DNA of 64,000 nucleotides from Streptosporangium saharense. GTDB taxonomy: Bacteria; Actinomycetota; Actinomycetes; Streptosporangiales; Streptosporangiaceae. Within the stretch, counting starts at the first letter, position 1; every line of letters starts with the position of its first letter. A model generated the notes under the pieces. It was not told where the DNA came from. It was given only the letters and a program-made list of their open reading frames with translations, and did no database searches. The DNA lies in the NCBI RefSeq assembly GCF_014203715.1, contig NZ_JACHJP010000005.1:310001-374000 (forward strand). Reading direction: 5' to 3'. Below are positions 45,234 to 54,195 of the stretch, one piece after another. A program made the translations under genes and the position numbers.

Positions 45234-46232
45234 ATGGAATTCACACTGCTCGTCGTGAGCGTCACCCTCCTGGCGGCCGTCTGGACCACCGCGGTGACGC
45301 TGCGGAGCGAGCATCGCAGGGTGCTCTCGGCCGTCCCCTCGGGTACGGGCGCGCCCCTCGGCCCCTACGAGCTGGCCTATCTGGCCGGTGGGCCGCTCAG
45401 GGTGGTCAACACCGCGCTCGGCATGCTGGCCAGGGCGGGCTCCATCCGGGTCGCCAGGGGCGGCCACGTCAGCCTCGTGATGGGCGCCCTGTCGCCCGCG
45501 GAACCGGTCGAACAGGCGGTTCTCGACGCGCTCAGGGAGCGGGGCGGCTCCTGCTCCGTGCCGGAGCTGCGCCGTACGGTGGGGACGGGGGTCGCCCTCG
45601 ACGGCCTGCGCTACCGCCTGCTGGGGATGGGACTGCTGGTGCCCGAGGGCGCGTTCACCGAGGCGCGCAGGCTCAACCGCAGGCTGCTGGTCCTCACGGT
45701 GATCGCGGCGGTCTTCGAGCTCGGCTCCCTGCTGTCCGTCCTGTCGTGGGGGCACCTGGGCGTGCTATCCACGCTGGCCGGGGCGGTGGCCTCGGTGAGC
45801 GGCCTCGTCGTCCACACCCGGATGCGGCGTGCCCTGCGCGGGGCGCTCAGCAGGGCGGGGCGCGAGGTGCTCACCGCCGCCCGCGGGGCCCACGTGCGCG
45901 GCGTCCGGCCCATGACCTCCGACCTGGCCTTCGCCGTCGCCTTCCCCGTCGCCCTGTACGGCCTGGGCGAGCTGGGTGACCCGGTGCTGGCCGCGGAGCT
46001 GAACCGGGGCTCCCACACGGCCGGTGGTGGGTCCAGCTGTGCCACGGGCGCCTGCGGCGGCGGCTCCTCCTCCTCCTCCTCCTCGGACAGCTCCTCCTTC
46101 GGCGGTGGCGGCGGTGACTTCGGCTCCGGCGACTGGGGCGGCGGTGGCGGCGACTCTGGCGGGTCGAGCTGCAGCAGCGGGTCCAGCTGTGGCGGTGGAT
46201 CGAGCTGCGGCGGAGGATGCGGCGGTGGCTGA
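45234..46232 (+). CDS. TIGR04222-type membrane protein with Gly/Ser/Cys-rich tail
   Basis: ATG 45234 has a CGGAGGCGG site. The 332-residue protein has an N-terminal helix (residues 2-23) and a TIGR04222-like region ([20 protein letters not shown]). Two more helices span about 143-190. From residue 262 a low-complexity tail of Gly, Ser and six Cys (SSC and GGC units such as [16 protein letters not shown]) runs to the end. The tail resembles a precursor for cysteine modification. The stop overlaps the DUF692 gene by eight bases. Confidence 0.9.
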   Translation: MEFTLLVVSVTLLAAVWTTAVTLRSEHRRVLSAVPSGTGAPLGPYELAYLAGGPLRVVNTALGMLARAGSIRVARGGHVSLVMGALSPAEPVEQAVLDALRERGGSCSVPELRRTVGTGVALDGLRYRLLGMGLLVPEGAFTEARRLNRRLLVLTVIAAVFELGSLLSVLSWGHLGVLSTLAGAVASVSGLVVHTRMRRALRGALSRAGREVLTAARGAHVRGVRPMTSDLAFAVAFPVALYGLGELGDPVLAAELNRGSHTAGGGSSCATGACGGGSSSSSSSDSSSFGGGGGDFGSGDWGGGGGDSGGSSCSSGSSCGGGSSCGGGCGGG

Positions 46233-47031
46233 CCGGCTGGGGGTCGGCATCGGGTGGCGGCCCGAGATCGACCTGACCGTCGAGCGCCTGCCCGGCGTGG
46301 ACTTCGTCGAGGTGATCGCGGAGAACATCCGCCCCGGCGCGCTTCCCGAGTCGCTGCGGCTGCTGCGCGGAAGGGGCGTTCCGGTGATCCCGCACGGCGT
46401 CGGCCTCGGGATCGGCGGCGCGGAACCGCCCGACCGGGACCGGCTGGCGCACCTGGACGCCTGCGCGCGGGCCCTCGGATCACCCCTGGTCAGTGAGCAC
46501 CTGGCCTTCGTGCGGGCGGGCGGCATGGACGCCGGCCACCTGCTGCCCGTGCCGCGCACCAGGGCCGCCCTGTCCGTCGTGGTGGAGAACGTACGGCGGG
46601 CCCAGGAGGCGCTGGCCGTACCGCTGGCGCTGGAGAACGTGGCCGCGCTGTTCGGCTGGCCCGAGGACGAGATGACCGAGGCGGAGTTCCTCGGGGAGCT
46701 GGTCGAGGCGACCGGGGTCGGGCTGCTGATCGACGTCGCCAACCTCTACACCAACCAGGTCAACCTGGGGCTGGAGGCGGTCGCCGCGCTGGACGGGCTG
46801 CCGCTCTCCGCGCTGGCCTACGTCCACGTCGCGGGCGGCCACTCCCACCACGGGCTCTGGCACGACACGCACACCACCCGGGTGCCCGAGGACGTGCTCG
46901 ACATCCTCACCGCGCTGTGCGCCAGGACGGAGCCGCCGGGGGTGCTGCTCGAATGGGACGGCGACTACCCCAGCGACGCCGTGTTCGAGGAGGAGCTCGG
47001 CCGCATCCGCGACGCGATGGCTCGTGCCTGA
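46225..47031 (+). CDS. DUF692 multinuclear non-haem iron oxidase (MNIO)
   Basis: GTG 46225 has GGAGG eight bases upstream and lies inside the preceding gene's end. The 268-residue TIM-barrel protein has the ligand pattern of MbnB/TglH-type enzymes: IPHGVGL (His57), SEHLAF (His92), LENVA (Glu137), LLIDVANLY (Asp170), [12 protein letters not shown] (His201 onward) and LEWDGDYP (Glu243). Characterised members oxidise cysteines in peptides using two or three irons. The natural substrate here is probably the Cys-rich tail coded just upstream. Confidence 0.93.
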   Translation: MADRLGVGIGWRPEIDLTVERLPGVDFVEVIAENIRPGALPESLRLLRGRGVPVIPHGVGLGIGGAEPPDRDRLAHLDACARALGSPLVSEHLAFVRAGGMDAGHLLPVPRTRAALSVVVENVRRAQEALAVPLALENVAALFGWPEDEMTEAEFLGELVEATGVGLLIDVANLYTNQVNLGLEAVAALDGLPLSALAYVHVAGGHSHHGLWHDTHTTRVPEDVLDILTALCARTEPPGVLLEWDGDYPSDAVFEEELGRIRDAMARA

Positions 47032-47398
47032 ACACGACGAAGAGCCGGTACGGCGGGCGCTCGGCAGGGCGCAGGCGGAGCTGGTCGCGGCCCTGGTCGC
47101 GGGGGGTGAGGCCCCGGAGGGGTTCGACGTGGAGCGGCTGCGGGTGCAGGAGAGCGCGCTGATCTCCAAGCGGCGCGGCTCGGTCGCCAGGGTCAGGCCC
47201 GACCTGGTCGTCCTGCTCGGCGACGGCTTCGCGGCCCGCTTCGACGGCTACGCGCGGGGGCGCCCGAAGCCGGAGGGCGGTTCCAGGGCCGACGCCCGTG
47301 ACTTCGCGGCCTGGCTCGGCCTCGACCCCCCTGCGCCGCGAAGGGACCGTGGGCTGGGACGGTTGCTCGGCAGGGTCCTGCGAAGGGGAGGCGGCTGA
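47024..47398 (+). CDS. Small partner protein of the DUF692 enzyme
   Basis: GTG 47024 overlaps the DUF692 stop by eight bases. The 124-residue protein has helix [19 protein letters not shown], the conserved [20 protein letters not shown], and [10 protein letters not shown] near the end. It looks like the C-terminal domain fused to some Streptomyces DUF692 proteins (SCO6045-like, from memory). By analogy with MbnC/TglI it may bind the substrate peptide and present it to the oxidase. Confidence 0.8.
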   Translation: MPEHDEEPVRRALGRAQAELVAALVAGGEAPEGFDVERLRVQESALISKRRGSVARVRPDLVVLLGDGFAARFDGYARGRPKPEGGSRADARDFAAWLGLDPPAPRRDRGLGRLLGRVLRRGGG

Positions 47399-47483
47399 GC
47401 CCTCGGGGGCGGAGGTGCCCCCTGGTGGTCCGCTCGACCCCGGGGACGTTTTGGCAGTCTGTGCCAGGGATACCCTCTCTGGG

Positions 47484-48041
47484 GTGGGGGGACTGCGTTG
47501 CCTTGATGGGTCATACCTGACCGTTACGCCGGTGGCGTGCCGCGACAGCATCGGCTCGCCGTACGAGGTCACGCTTGAGCTCCACCGGGACGGCGCGTTG
47601 TACGGGACGGTCGGTGAGCGGTGCGGGTGGTTTCTCGCCCGGCTCGCCAGGGGCGTCGCGGAGGCCCGCGTGGGCCAGCAGGAGCAGTGGCCGGATCCGG
47701 ACGACCGTTTTCCCGAGGACGACGAGCTTTTCACCTTCCGCTACCGGACGAGGAAGGGGATCGTCAGCGGGGGAGAGCTGCGCTGCCAACTGCGCACCAT
47801 CCCGATCTGGATCCCCGGGGGCAGGGGCCGTCCCGGGGAGTGGCGCCTGGCCAGACGGGCCTTCCTCGAAGCCTGGGGCCGGGGCGGGGTCGGGATGCGC
47901 GCGGTGCTCACCTCACCGGAACTCGGGGCCTTCGTGGACGGACTCGTCGCCGAGGCAGAGGAGTGCCTGGGAGCACAGAAGTCCGGCAACTCCCCAAGAA
48001 CCCCGATAGAGGGGGCGCGGAGGTCTCTGGGGCGGCGATAA
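47484..48041 (+). CDS. Hypothetical protein, 185 residues
   Basis: The frame is open well upstream, but the protein-like part begins near GTG 47484. The product has a beta-rich first half (VTLELHRDGALYGTVGERCG) and RRAFLEAWGRGGVGMRAVLT, and ends in a basic tail. No family is recognised. The repeat TGGCA-N5-TGCCA about 25 bases upstream may mark a promoter. The start is uncertain. Confidence 0.6.
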   Translation: MGGLRCLDGSYLTVTPVACRDSIGSPYEVTLELHRDGALYGTVGERCGWFLARLARGVAEARVGQQEQWPDPDDRFPEDDELFTFRYRTRKGIVSGGELRCQLRTIPIWIPGGRGRPGEWRLARRAFLEAWGRGGVGMRAVLTSPELGAFVDGLVAEAEECLGAQKSGNSPRTPIEGARRSLGRR

Positions 48042-48088
48042 TTGCCTGGCAGCGCCCTTCGACGGCGGGCGTTGAGGGGAGGGCTCCA

Positions 48089-48856
48089 ATGGGCGTGCGT
48101 GATCTCGTCTACCGGCTCTACGAGAGGCGGCTGGAAGGGAAGCTGTCCCGTCAGCGGGAGATGGTCCCCCGGCATGTCGGCGTGATCGTCGACGGCAACA
48201 GGCGCTGGGCGCGTTCGATGGGCCTTGAGGACGTCAGCCGAGGTCATCGCAAGGGCGCGGACAAGATCTCCGAGCTGCTCGGCTGGTGCCGGGAGGCCGG
48301 GGTCGAGGTGGTCACCGTGTGGCTGCTGTCCAGCGACAACATCAACCGGCCCAAGGACGAGCTGGACCTGCTGGTGAAGATCATCGAGGACGTGGTCCAG
48401 GAGCTCGTCGATGACGGATGGCACATCAATCCCATGGGAGCCCTTGATCTCCTGCCCGATCACACGGCCCGTGTCCTGAAAAACGCTAAAGAGGCAACAT
48501 CACACCGTCCGGGTTTGATTGTGAACGTTGCCGTTGGGTATGGAGGAAGGCGTGAGATCGCTGATGCGGTGCGCTCCCTTCTCCAGGAGCACGCCAGCAA
48601 GGGCGCGAGCATCGAGGACATCGTGGAGGTCCTCGATGTCGAGCACATCGCGGAGCATCTCTACACGCGCGGCCAGCCCGATCCGGACCTGGTCATCAGG
48701 ACCTCGGGCGAGCAACGGCTGTCCGGCTTCCTGCTGTGGCAGAGCGCCCACTCCGAGTTCTACTTCTGCGAGGCCTACTGGCCTGACTTCCGCAGAGTCG
48801 ACTTCCTGCGGGCCCTGCGCTCGTACGCCGCGCGGCACAGACGGTACGGCTCCTGA
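48089..48856 (+). CDS. uppS: Z-prenyl diphosphate synthase (Rv1086-like)
   Basis: ATG 48089 has GAGGG upstream. The 255-residue protein has the UPP synthase loop VIVDGNRRWARS (Asp35), GYGGRREI, and DLVIRTSGEQRLSGFLLWQS. Sequence around YRLYERRLEGKL and the end ALRSYAARHRRYG follow M. tuberculosis Rv1086, which makes short Z,E-farnesyl diphosphate. It either makes that or the full C50-55 lipid carrier for peptidoglycan; the sequence does not decide chain length. Confidence 0.93.
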   Translation: MGVRDLVYRLYERRLEGKLSRQREMVPRHVGVIVDGNRRWARSMGLEDVSRGHRKGADKISELLGWCREAGVEVVTVWLLSSDNINRPKDELDLLVKIIEDVVQELVDDGWHINPMGALDLLPDHTARVLKNAKEATSHRPGLIVNVAVGYGGRREIADAVRSLLQEHASKGASIEDIVEVLDVEHIAEHLYTRGQPDPDLVIRTSGEQRLSGFLLWQSAHSEFYFCEAYWPDFRRVDFLRALRSYAARHRRYGS

Positions 48857-48917
48857 AACACGGCGTGAACTCCGGTTTTCCTTGTTGGAAGACGGGCATT
48901 CAGGACGTACCGTAACA

Positions 48918-48942
48918 AGTAGACGGGCGCAGCTCGTCTACT
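48918..48942. terminator. 8-pair hairpin after the prenyl synthase gene
   Basis: AGTAGACG, nine bases, CGTCTACT is a perfect inverted repeat 62 bases past the stop and upstream of phoH. It could be a terminator or an operator; there is no T-run. Confidence 0.4.
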
Positions 48943-49087
48943 CCGGAGAGGGCCCACCTTTGCGTCACGACCTGCCAAGGAGGGCCGGTCACCGGTGCCT
49001 CCTCGGTATGCCGCGAGCGTGGGCCCGGGTCCGGTCCGCATCCCAGCTCATGGCAGGGCGCCCCCCATGGCGCCCGGGGGAGAACGC

Positions 49088-50416
49088 GTGGCAAACCCTT
49101 CGTCGTCCTCACCGACGTCGCCGGCAACCAACCGGCGTACGTACGTCCTGGACACCTCGGTCCTTCTCGCGGATCCAGCGGCGATAAGCCGTTTCGCGGA
49201 ACACGAGGTCGTCCTCCCGATCGTCGTCATCACCGAGTTGGAGGGCAAGCGCCATCATCCAGAACTCGGATACTTCGCGCGCAAGGCGCTGAGGTCTCTC
49301 GACGACCTGCGGGTGACACACGGACGGCTGGACGAGCCCATGCCCATCGGAGAGGGCACCATCCGGGTGGAGCTCAACCACAGCGATCCGTCGATCCTTC
49401 CCGTCGGCTTCCGTCTCGGCGACAACGACACCCGCATCCTGACCGTGGCGCGCACGCTCGCCGCCGAGGGAAACGACGTGGTGCTGGTCTCCAAGGATCT
49501 GCCGATGCGGATCAAGGCCGCCTCGATCGGCCTCGCCGCGGAGGAGTACCGCGCCGAGCTGGTCGCCGTCGAGTCGGGCTGGACGGGCATGGCCGAGCTC
49601 CAGGTGACCACCGAGGACGTCGAGACGCTCTTCGAGCACGGTACGGCCGACCTGCCCGAGGCGCGTGACCTGCCCACCCACACCGGCCTGCGGCTGCTGT
49701 CCAGCCGTGGTTCTGCCCTCGGCCGGGTGCTGCCGGACAAGTCGGTCCGCCTGGTGCGCGGCGACCGGGAGGTCTTCGGCCTGCACGGCCGCTCCGCCGA
49801 ACAGCGCATCGCGCTCGACCTGCTGATGGACCCCGAGGTCGGCATCGTCTCGATGGGCGGCAGGGCGGGAACCGGCAAGTCGGCCCTGGCCCTGTGCGCG
49901 GGCCTTGAGGCCGTCCTTGAGCGGCGTCAGCACCGCAAGGTCATCGTCTTCCGTCCCCTGTACGCCGTGGGCGGCCAGGACCTCGGCTACCTGCCCGGCT
50001 CGGAGAACGAGAAGATGGGCCCGTGGGCGCAGGCCGTCTACGACACCCTGGGCGCGGTGACGAGCCCCGAGGTGATCGAGGAGGTCATCGACAGGGGCAT
50101 GCTTGAGGTGCTCCCGCTGACCCACATCCGTGGGCGTTCGCTGCACGACGCCTTCGTGATCGTGGACGAGGCGCAGTCGCTTGAGCGGGGCGTCCTGCTC
50201 ACCGTGCTGAGCAGGATCGGCGCCAACTCCAGGGTCGTGCTCACCCACGACGTCGCCCAGCGCGACAACCTGCGGGTCGGCAGGCACGACGGCGTGGTCG
50301 CGGTGGTCGAGAAGCTCAAGGGCCACCCGCTGTTCGCGCACGTCACGCTGACCCGGTCCGAGCGCTCGCCGATCGCCGCCCTGGTCACCGAGATGCTGGA
50401 GGACGTCACGATGTGA
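49088..50416 (+). CDS. phoH2: PhoH-family ATPase with N-terminal PIN domain
   Basis: GTG 49088 has GGGGGAGAA upstream. The 442-residue protein has a PIN nuclease domain ([39 protein letters not shown]) and a PhoH ATPase domain ([15 protein letters not shown] near residue 258, [18 protein letters not shown]). In mycobacteria PhoH2 is a sequence-specific RNA helicase and RNase. The acidic PIN residues seem complete. Confidence 0.95.
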   Translation: MANPSSSSPTSPATNRRTYVLDTSVLLADPAAISRFAEHEVVLPIVVITELEGKRHHPELGYFARKALRSLDDLRVTHGRLDEPMPIGEGTIRVELNHSDPSILPVGFRLGDNDTRILTVARTLAAEGNDVVLVSKDLPMRIKAASIGLAAEEYRAELVAVESGWTGMAELQVTTEDVETLFEHGTADLPEARDLPTHTGLRLLSSRGSALGRVLPDKSVRLVRGDREVFGLHGRSAEQRIALDLLMDPEVGIVSMGGRAGTGKSALALCAGLEAVLERRQHRKVIVFRPLYAVGGQDLGYLPGSENEKMGPWAQAVYDTLGAVTSPEVIEEVIDRGMLEVLPLTHIRGRSLHDAFVIVDEAQSLERGVLLTVLSRIGANSRVVLTHDVAQRDNLRVGRHDGVVAVVEKLKGHPLFAHVTLTRSERSPIAALVTEMLEDVTM

Positions 50417-50419
50417 CGA

Positions 50420-50974
50420 TCACGGGGGGAGTCGCACCCCTTTGGCCGCGAGGTCGCGGTACTCGAAGCAGGTGTGCTCCCCCCACGTCTTCGGCGGTCC
50501 GGGGAACAGCCGGGTGACCTCGACGCTCCAGATGCTCTCCTGCTTGTTCTGCCTGATCGTGCAGGTGATCTGGGCGAGCCCCTCCCTGGACAGCTCCCCG
50601 GGCCCCGTGACGATCACGGTAAGCCGGTAGCCAAGGTTGCCCGCCGGGTCGTTGCGCTGCGACTCGTCGCGGTAGCGGGTGGTCTCGGTGTCGTGGTGGC
50701 TGAAGGAGCCGAGCGCGCTCGTCAGTCCCGCCTTGGGCGGCTGCTTGCCCGCCCTGAACAGGGTGTCGACGATGTTCTTCGCCGAGTCGGAGCCGACCGG
50801 GATCTTGGCGGGTTCCAGACGGCCGTTCCTGAGCAGGTAGACCGTCACCCACGTGGGGCTGTAGCTGATCACCGGGGGGCGTCCCAGGTCGCGGACCTCG
50901 GTCGGCGCGATCCCGCACGAGCCCAGCGTCAGGACGGCCGCCAGCATGCAGGTGAGCCGCCGCGCGCGCCGCAT
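50420..50974 (-). CDS. Lipoprotein of the AfsQ-like locus
   Basis: ATG 50974 has GAGGAG eight bases upstream, better than ATG 51010. The 184-residue product has lipobox LGSC and then a GerMN-like region (TWVTVYLLRNGRLEPAKIPV, GYRLTVIVTGPGELSREGL). It follows the histidine kinase gene on the same strand; a lipoprotein gene also sits after afsQ2 in Streptomyces coelicolor. It may feed an envelope signal to the kinase; that role is inference. Confidence 0.85.
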   Translation of the reverse strand: MRRARRLTCMLAAVLTLGSCGIAPTEVRDLGRPPVISYSPTWVTVYLLRNGRLEPAKIPVGSDSAKNIVDTLFRAGKQPPKAGLTSALGSFSHHDTETTRYRDESQRNDPAGNLGYRLTVIVTGPGELSREGLAQITCTIRQNKQESIWSVEVTRLFPGPPKTWGEHTCFEYRDLAAKGVRLPP

Positions 50975-51006
50975 CGCCGTACTCCTCGCTCTCTTGGGGG
51001 ATCGGT

Positions 51007-52434
51007 TCATGCGGGGGGCAGCCAGACCGTGAAGAGGGTACCCGGCTCCTGTGGGCGCACCGAGATCGTGCCGCCGTGCAGGTGCGCGTTCGCCCGTGCG
51101 ATGGACAGGCCGAGACCGCTGCCGTCGCCCCTGGCTCCGGCCTTGTAGAAGCGGTTGAACACGTGCGGCAGGTCGGAGGTCGGGATGCCCTTGCCGTGGT
51201 CGCGGACCTTCACCTCAAGGCCGTTCGGGGTGCTGCGCGCGGTCACCACGACGGGGGGTTCCCCGTGGCGCAGGGCGTTGCCGACCAGGTTGGCCACGAT
51301 CACGTCGAAGCGCCGGGGGTCGAGGGAGAAGGTCAGGCCCTGCGGCACGTTCACCCGCACCTTGTCCAGCCAGCCCCGCACCTCAAGGCAGTCGCTGACC
51401 GCGTCGGCGACGTTCACGCTGTCCAGGTGCAGCGTCGCCGTACCCGAGTCGAACCTGCTGGCCTCGATGAGCTGCTCGACCAGGGTGCGCAGCCGCTCGA
51501 TCTCTCTCAGCACCAGCCGTACGGCCTCGGCCGGTTCGCTGGGCAGGTGATCTGCCTCGTCGGAGAGCATGTCGGTCACCGCGGTCATCGCGGTCAGCGG
51601 CGTGCGCAGTTCGTGGGACACGTCGGCGACGAAGCGCCGGGACATCGCCTCAAGGGCGCGCAGTTCGGAGACGCTGCGTTCGAGGGCCGCGGCGGTGTCG
51701 TTGAACGTCGCGGTCAGCTCGGCCAGTTCGTCCTGGCCGTGCACGGGAAGCCGGGTGTCCAGGTGACCCGCGCCGAGGGCGCGCGCGGCCGAGCCGAGCC
51801 TCCTGACGGGCAGCAGGACCCGCCTGGCGGACAGCAGGGCGACCGCGAGCGCGATGCACAGCATGATGGCCCCCGCCGCCGCCAGGGGCTGGCGCAGGTC
51901 GTTCAGGAGCTGCTCCTCCTCCGACAGCGGGACGAAGGCGAAGACGCTCATCCCGGTCGGCTGGGCGGTGTGGATCGGCTCTATCCGCCACACCGGGGTG
52001 CCGACGATCAGCCACATGCGGCCGTTGATCCGCTGGCGCTTGACCGCCATCCTGCGGTCGGCCTCGATGACGAGGTCGGTCGGGACGTCGCTCATGCTGA
52101 AGTCGCCGTCCGGGTAGAGGTACTCCTCCCTGGGGGAGCGGGGGTCCTCGTAGCGGACGACGACGGCGCCGTTCGGGGTCCGCAGGCTCTTCTGCAGCTC
52201 GTCGATCTCCGAGTCGGTCGGCGGCGTCTCTCCGGGCCAGAGGCCGCCGATGGGCACCCTTATCCCTTCGAGGGTGTCGCGCACGTCGCCGACCGCGACC
52301 TGTTCGGCGCGTTCGATCACCCGGGTCTTGACGAGCTCGTAGCCGATCCCCGCGACGAGGGAGGAGGCCGCGATGGCGATCAAGGTGAAGGTGATGACCA
52401 GGCGTCCGCGCAGACCGGTGTAGATCCGCCTCAC
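51007..52434 (-). CDS. Sensor histidine kinase, AfsQ2-like
   Basis: GTG 52434 overlaps the response regulator stop (GTGA). The 475-residue kinase has two membrane helices around an exported sensor domain, a HAMP region (RRVLLPVRRLGSAARALGAG) and H-box SHELRTPLTAM (about residue 271). The N-box NLVGNALRHG and G-boxes DHGKGI and GDGSGLGLSIA are all present. It pairs with the AfsQ1-like regulator. Confidence 0.93.
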   Translation of the reverse strand: MRRIYTGLRGRLVITFTLIAIAASSLVAGIGYELVKTRVIERAEQVAVGDVRDTLEGIRVPIGGLWPGETPPTDSEIDELQKSLRTPNGAVVVRYEDPRSPREEYLYPDGDFSMSDVPTDLVIEADRRMAVKRQRINGRMWLIVGTPVWRIEPIHTAQPTGMSVFAFVPLSEEEQLLNDLRQPLAAAGAIMLCIALAVALLSARRVLLPVRRLGSAARALGAGHLDTRLPVHGQDELAELTATFNDTAAALERSVSELRALEAMSRRFVADVSHELRTPLTAMTAVTDMLSDEADHLPSEPAEAVRLVLREIERLRTLVEQLIEASRFDSGTATLHLDSVNVADAVSDCLEVRGWLDKVRVNVPQGLTFSLDPRRFDVIVANLVGNALRHGEPPVVVTARSTPNGLEVKVRDHGKGIPTSDLPHVFNRFYKAGARGDGSGLGLSIARANAHLHGGTISVRPQEPGTLFTVWLPPA

Positions 52435-53105
52435 GGCGGGCTGAAGCGGTAGCCGAAGCCGCGCACCGTGTGGATGAACTCGGGCTCGGCGGGCACCGCC
52501 TCGATCTTGGCGCGGACCCGCTGGACGCAGGCGTCGACCAGCCGGGAGTCGGCGACGTGGGTGTGGTCCCACACGGCCCGCAGCAGGTATCTGCGGTTGA
52601 GGACCTGTCCGGGGTGGCGGACGAGTTCGAGCAGCAGGCGCAGCTCGGTCGGGGTCAGGTGGACCTCACGGCCCGCGAGGGAGACCTTCAGCGCGCCCCG
52701 GTCCACGACCAGGTCGCCGAAGGTGATGCGGTCGGAGGCCAGGGACTCGACCCTGCGCAGGACCGCGCGGATGCGGGCGTCGAGGACCCGGGGCTCGACG
52801 GGTTTGATCACGTAGTCGTCCGCCCCCGCCTCAAGGCCGACCACCACGTCCAGATCGTCGCCCCGCGCGGTGAGCAGGATGACCGGGAGCTGGTCCAGCT
52901 TCCTGATCCTGCGGCACACCTCGACCCCGTCGATCCCGGGCAGCATGACGTCGAGGATGGCGATCTCGGGACGGCGCGCCCGGATGTGGTCGAGCGCCTC
53001 CTCGCCGGTCGCGTACGAGGTCACGGTGTGGCCCTGACGGCTCAGTGCCAGCTCTAGCCCGGTCCGGACAGAGGGGTCGTCTTCTACAAGGAGGATGCCA
53101 GCCAC
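52431..53105 (-). CDS. OmpR-type response regulator, AfsQ1-like
   Basis: The 224-residue protein has receiver residues GILLVEDDPSVRTGLELALS, phospho-Asp52 in ILDVMLPGIDG, and Lys in DDYVIKPVEPRVLDARIRAV. The winged helix ends in RLVDACVQRVRAKIE. It follows S. coelicolor AfsQ1 closely throughout. AfsQ1/Q2 answers nitrogen and glutamate status and controls antibiotics. GTG 53105 lacks a ribosome site. An exact AfsQ1-type motif lies 40 bases upstream, supporting autoregulation. Confidence 0.92.
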   Translation of the reverse strand: MAGILLVEDDPSVRTGLELALSRQGHTVTSYATGEEALDHIRARRPEIAILDVMLPGIDGVEVCRRIRKLDQLPVILLTARGDDLDVVVGLEAGADDYVIKPVEPRVLDARIRAVLRRVESLASDRITFGDLVVDRGALKVSLAGREVHLTPTELRLLLELVRHPGQVLNRRYLLRAVWDHTHVADSRLVDACVQRVRAKIEAVPAEPEFIHTVRGFGYRFSPP

Positions 53106-53144
53106 GCGGTCATTATTGTTCCAATGCCCGATAGCACCCGCCAC

Positions 53145-53160
53145 GTCACGAAACTGTGAC
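53145..53160. promoter_or_regulatory. AfsQ1-type binding motif
   Basis: GTCAC-N6-GTGAC exactly fits the published AfsQ1 consensus GTnAC-n6-GTnAC. It lies 40 bases upstream of the afsQ1-like start and is extended by CG/CG pairs into a 6-6-6 inverted repeat (53144-53161). Confidence 0.75.
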
Positions 53161-53255
53161 GCGGGTTGGGCGAGATCAGGACGCTGTTCTGTGAGGCTTG
53201 ACCGAGGACACTTCCCTCGGAACAGGGGCCCGAGGGAGAGGTCGCCCGGAAAAAG

Positions 53256-53271
53256 TGTGATTAGAATCACA
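53256..53271. promoter_or_regulatory. Crp-type binding motif
   Basis: TGTGATTAGAATCACA is a perfect palindrome matching the Crp/GlxR consensus TGTGA-N6-TCACA. It sits 228 bases before the SLT-like gene and 151 bases before the afsQ1-like gene. Confidence 0.75.
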
Positions 53272-53499
53272 TTTGCTCGTCAACGCCCAGGAAAGACCAT
53301 GTAGCCAGGCAGTAGGTCACACCAATCCCATTGGGCACCCCATGGAACACCCCTCAACTCCCCCGTTCAGGTTGCGAAGCACCCCCCCACGCACGGCAAG
53401 CTCATAGGTCGTGAGCCCAGGATCACCGCACTTGAGGCAGCGCCAGGCGCCCCGTCCCCGTCGTACGGCCCGCTTCGACGGGGTCGGAAAGGCGCGCGG

Positions 53500-54135
53500 A
53501 TGAACCCCAGGCGCGCCGTCATCATCGGCGCGGCGATCGTCGTGGTGGTCGGCGGAGGGGGCTTCACCGTCCACACCGCCATCCAGAACGCCTCCGCCAC
53601 CTCGGAGTCCGCGCTCTCCGTGGACGAGCTGGCCAGGGTGTTCGGCGGCGGCGACCCGTTCGCCCCCGACCCCAAGAACGACGTCCTGAAGGCACAGGCC
53701 GCCCAGGCCGCCAAGGAGGACCAGCTCAAGGCCGCCCGTGGCGACCGCGACAAGCTCGACCCGATCGTCATCCCCAAGAAGGCGCCGGGTGGCGGCGGCT
53801 TCGACCCCAAGGCCTTCCCGCCGGGAAGCGCGAACCCGACGGGCAACAAGGCCCTCGGCAAGCAGATGCTCGACGCCATGGGCTGGGGCGACCAGTGGGG
53901 TTGCCTTGAGAAGCTCTGGATGAAGGAGAGCGGCTGGAACGAGCGGGCGATGAACCGCTACAGCGGCGCCTACGGCATCCCGCAGTCCCTGCCCGGCAGC
54001 AAGATGGCCAGCGCCGGTGGCGACTGGCAGACCAACCCGGCCACCCAGATCCAATGGGGTCTGAACTACATCAAGGGGCGTTACGGCACCCCTTGTGGTG
54101 CTTGGGGCCATTCCCAGGCCACGGGGTGGTACTGA
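53500..54135 (+). CDS. Exported lytic-transglycosylase-like protein
   Basis: The 211-residue protein has one N-terminal signal/anchor helix (AVIIGAAIVVVVGGGGF), an Ala/Lys-rich spacer and a C-terminal SLT-like domain. That domain carries CLEKLWMKESGWNERAMN, AYGIPQSLPGSKMASAG and IQWGLNYIKGRYGTPCGAWG, with the catalytic-type Glu in KES. These small muralytic proteins are common in actinomycetes. A Crp-type site lies upstream, as found for rpf-like cell-wall genes in relatives. Confidence 0.9.
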   Translation: MNPRRAVIIGAAIVVVVGGGGFTVHTAIQNASATSESALSVDELARVFGGGDPFAPDPKNDVLKAQAAQAAKEDQLKAARGDRDKLDPIVIPKKAPGGGGFDPKAFPPGSANPTGNKALGKQMLDAMGWGDQWGCLEKLWMKESGWNERAMNRYSGAYGIPQSLPGSKMASAGGDWQTNPATQIQWGLNYIKGRYGTPCGAWGHSQATGWY

Positions 54136-54195
54136 GACTCCAAGAGTCGGCAAGTCTGACCCCCTCGAAGTCTCCGGCGCCGCACGCTTGGGCGC

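Larger units (their letters stand above)
53106..53499. other. Control region between the AfsQ1-like and SLT-like genes
   Basis: This divergent gap of 394 bases holds the AfsQ1-type motif (53145-53160) and the Crp-type motif (53256-53271). After these it has a C-rich stretch of about 220 bases before the SLT-like gene that codes for nothing recognised. That long untranslated part could hold a structured leader, but no known riboswitch consensus was seen. Confidence 0.7.

Noticed and set aside
43181-45289. 702-residue minus-strand open frame over pckG
   Set aside because: Antisense shadow of an unmistakable pckG; no domain or ribosome site.
53272-53499. Possible c-di-AMP (ydaO-type) riboswitch before the SLT-like gene
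   Set aside because: The expected conserved riboswitch blocks were not found in the C-rich leader.
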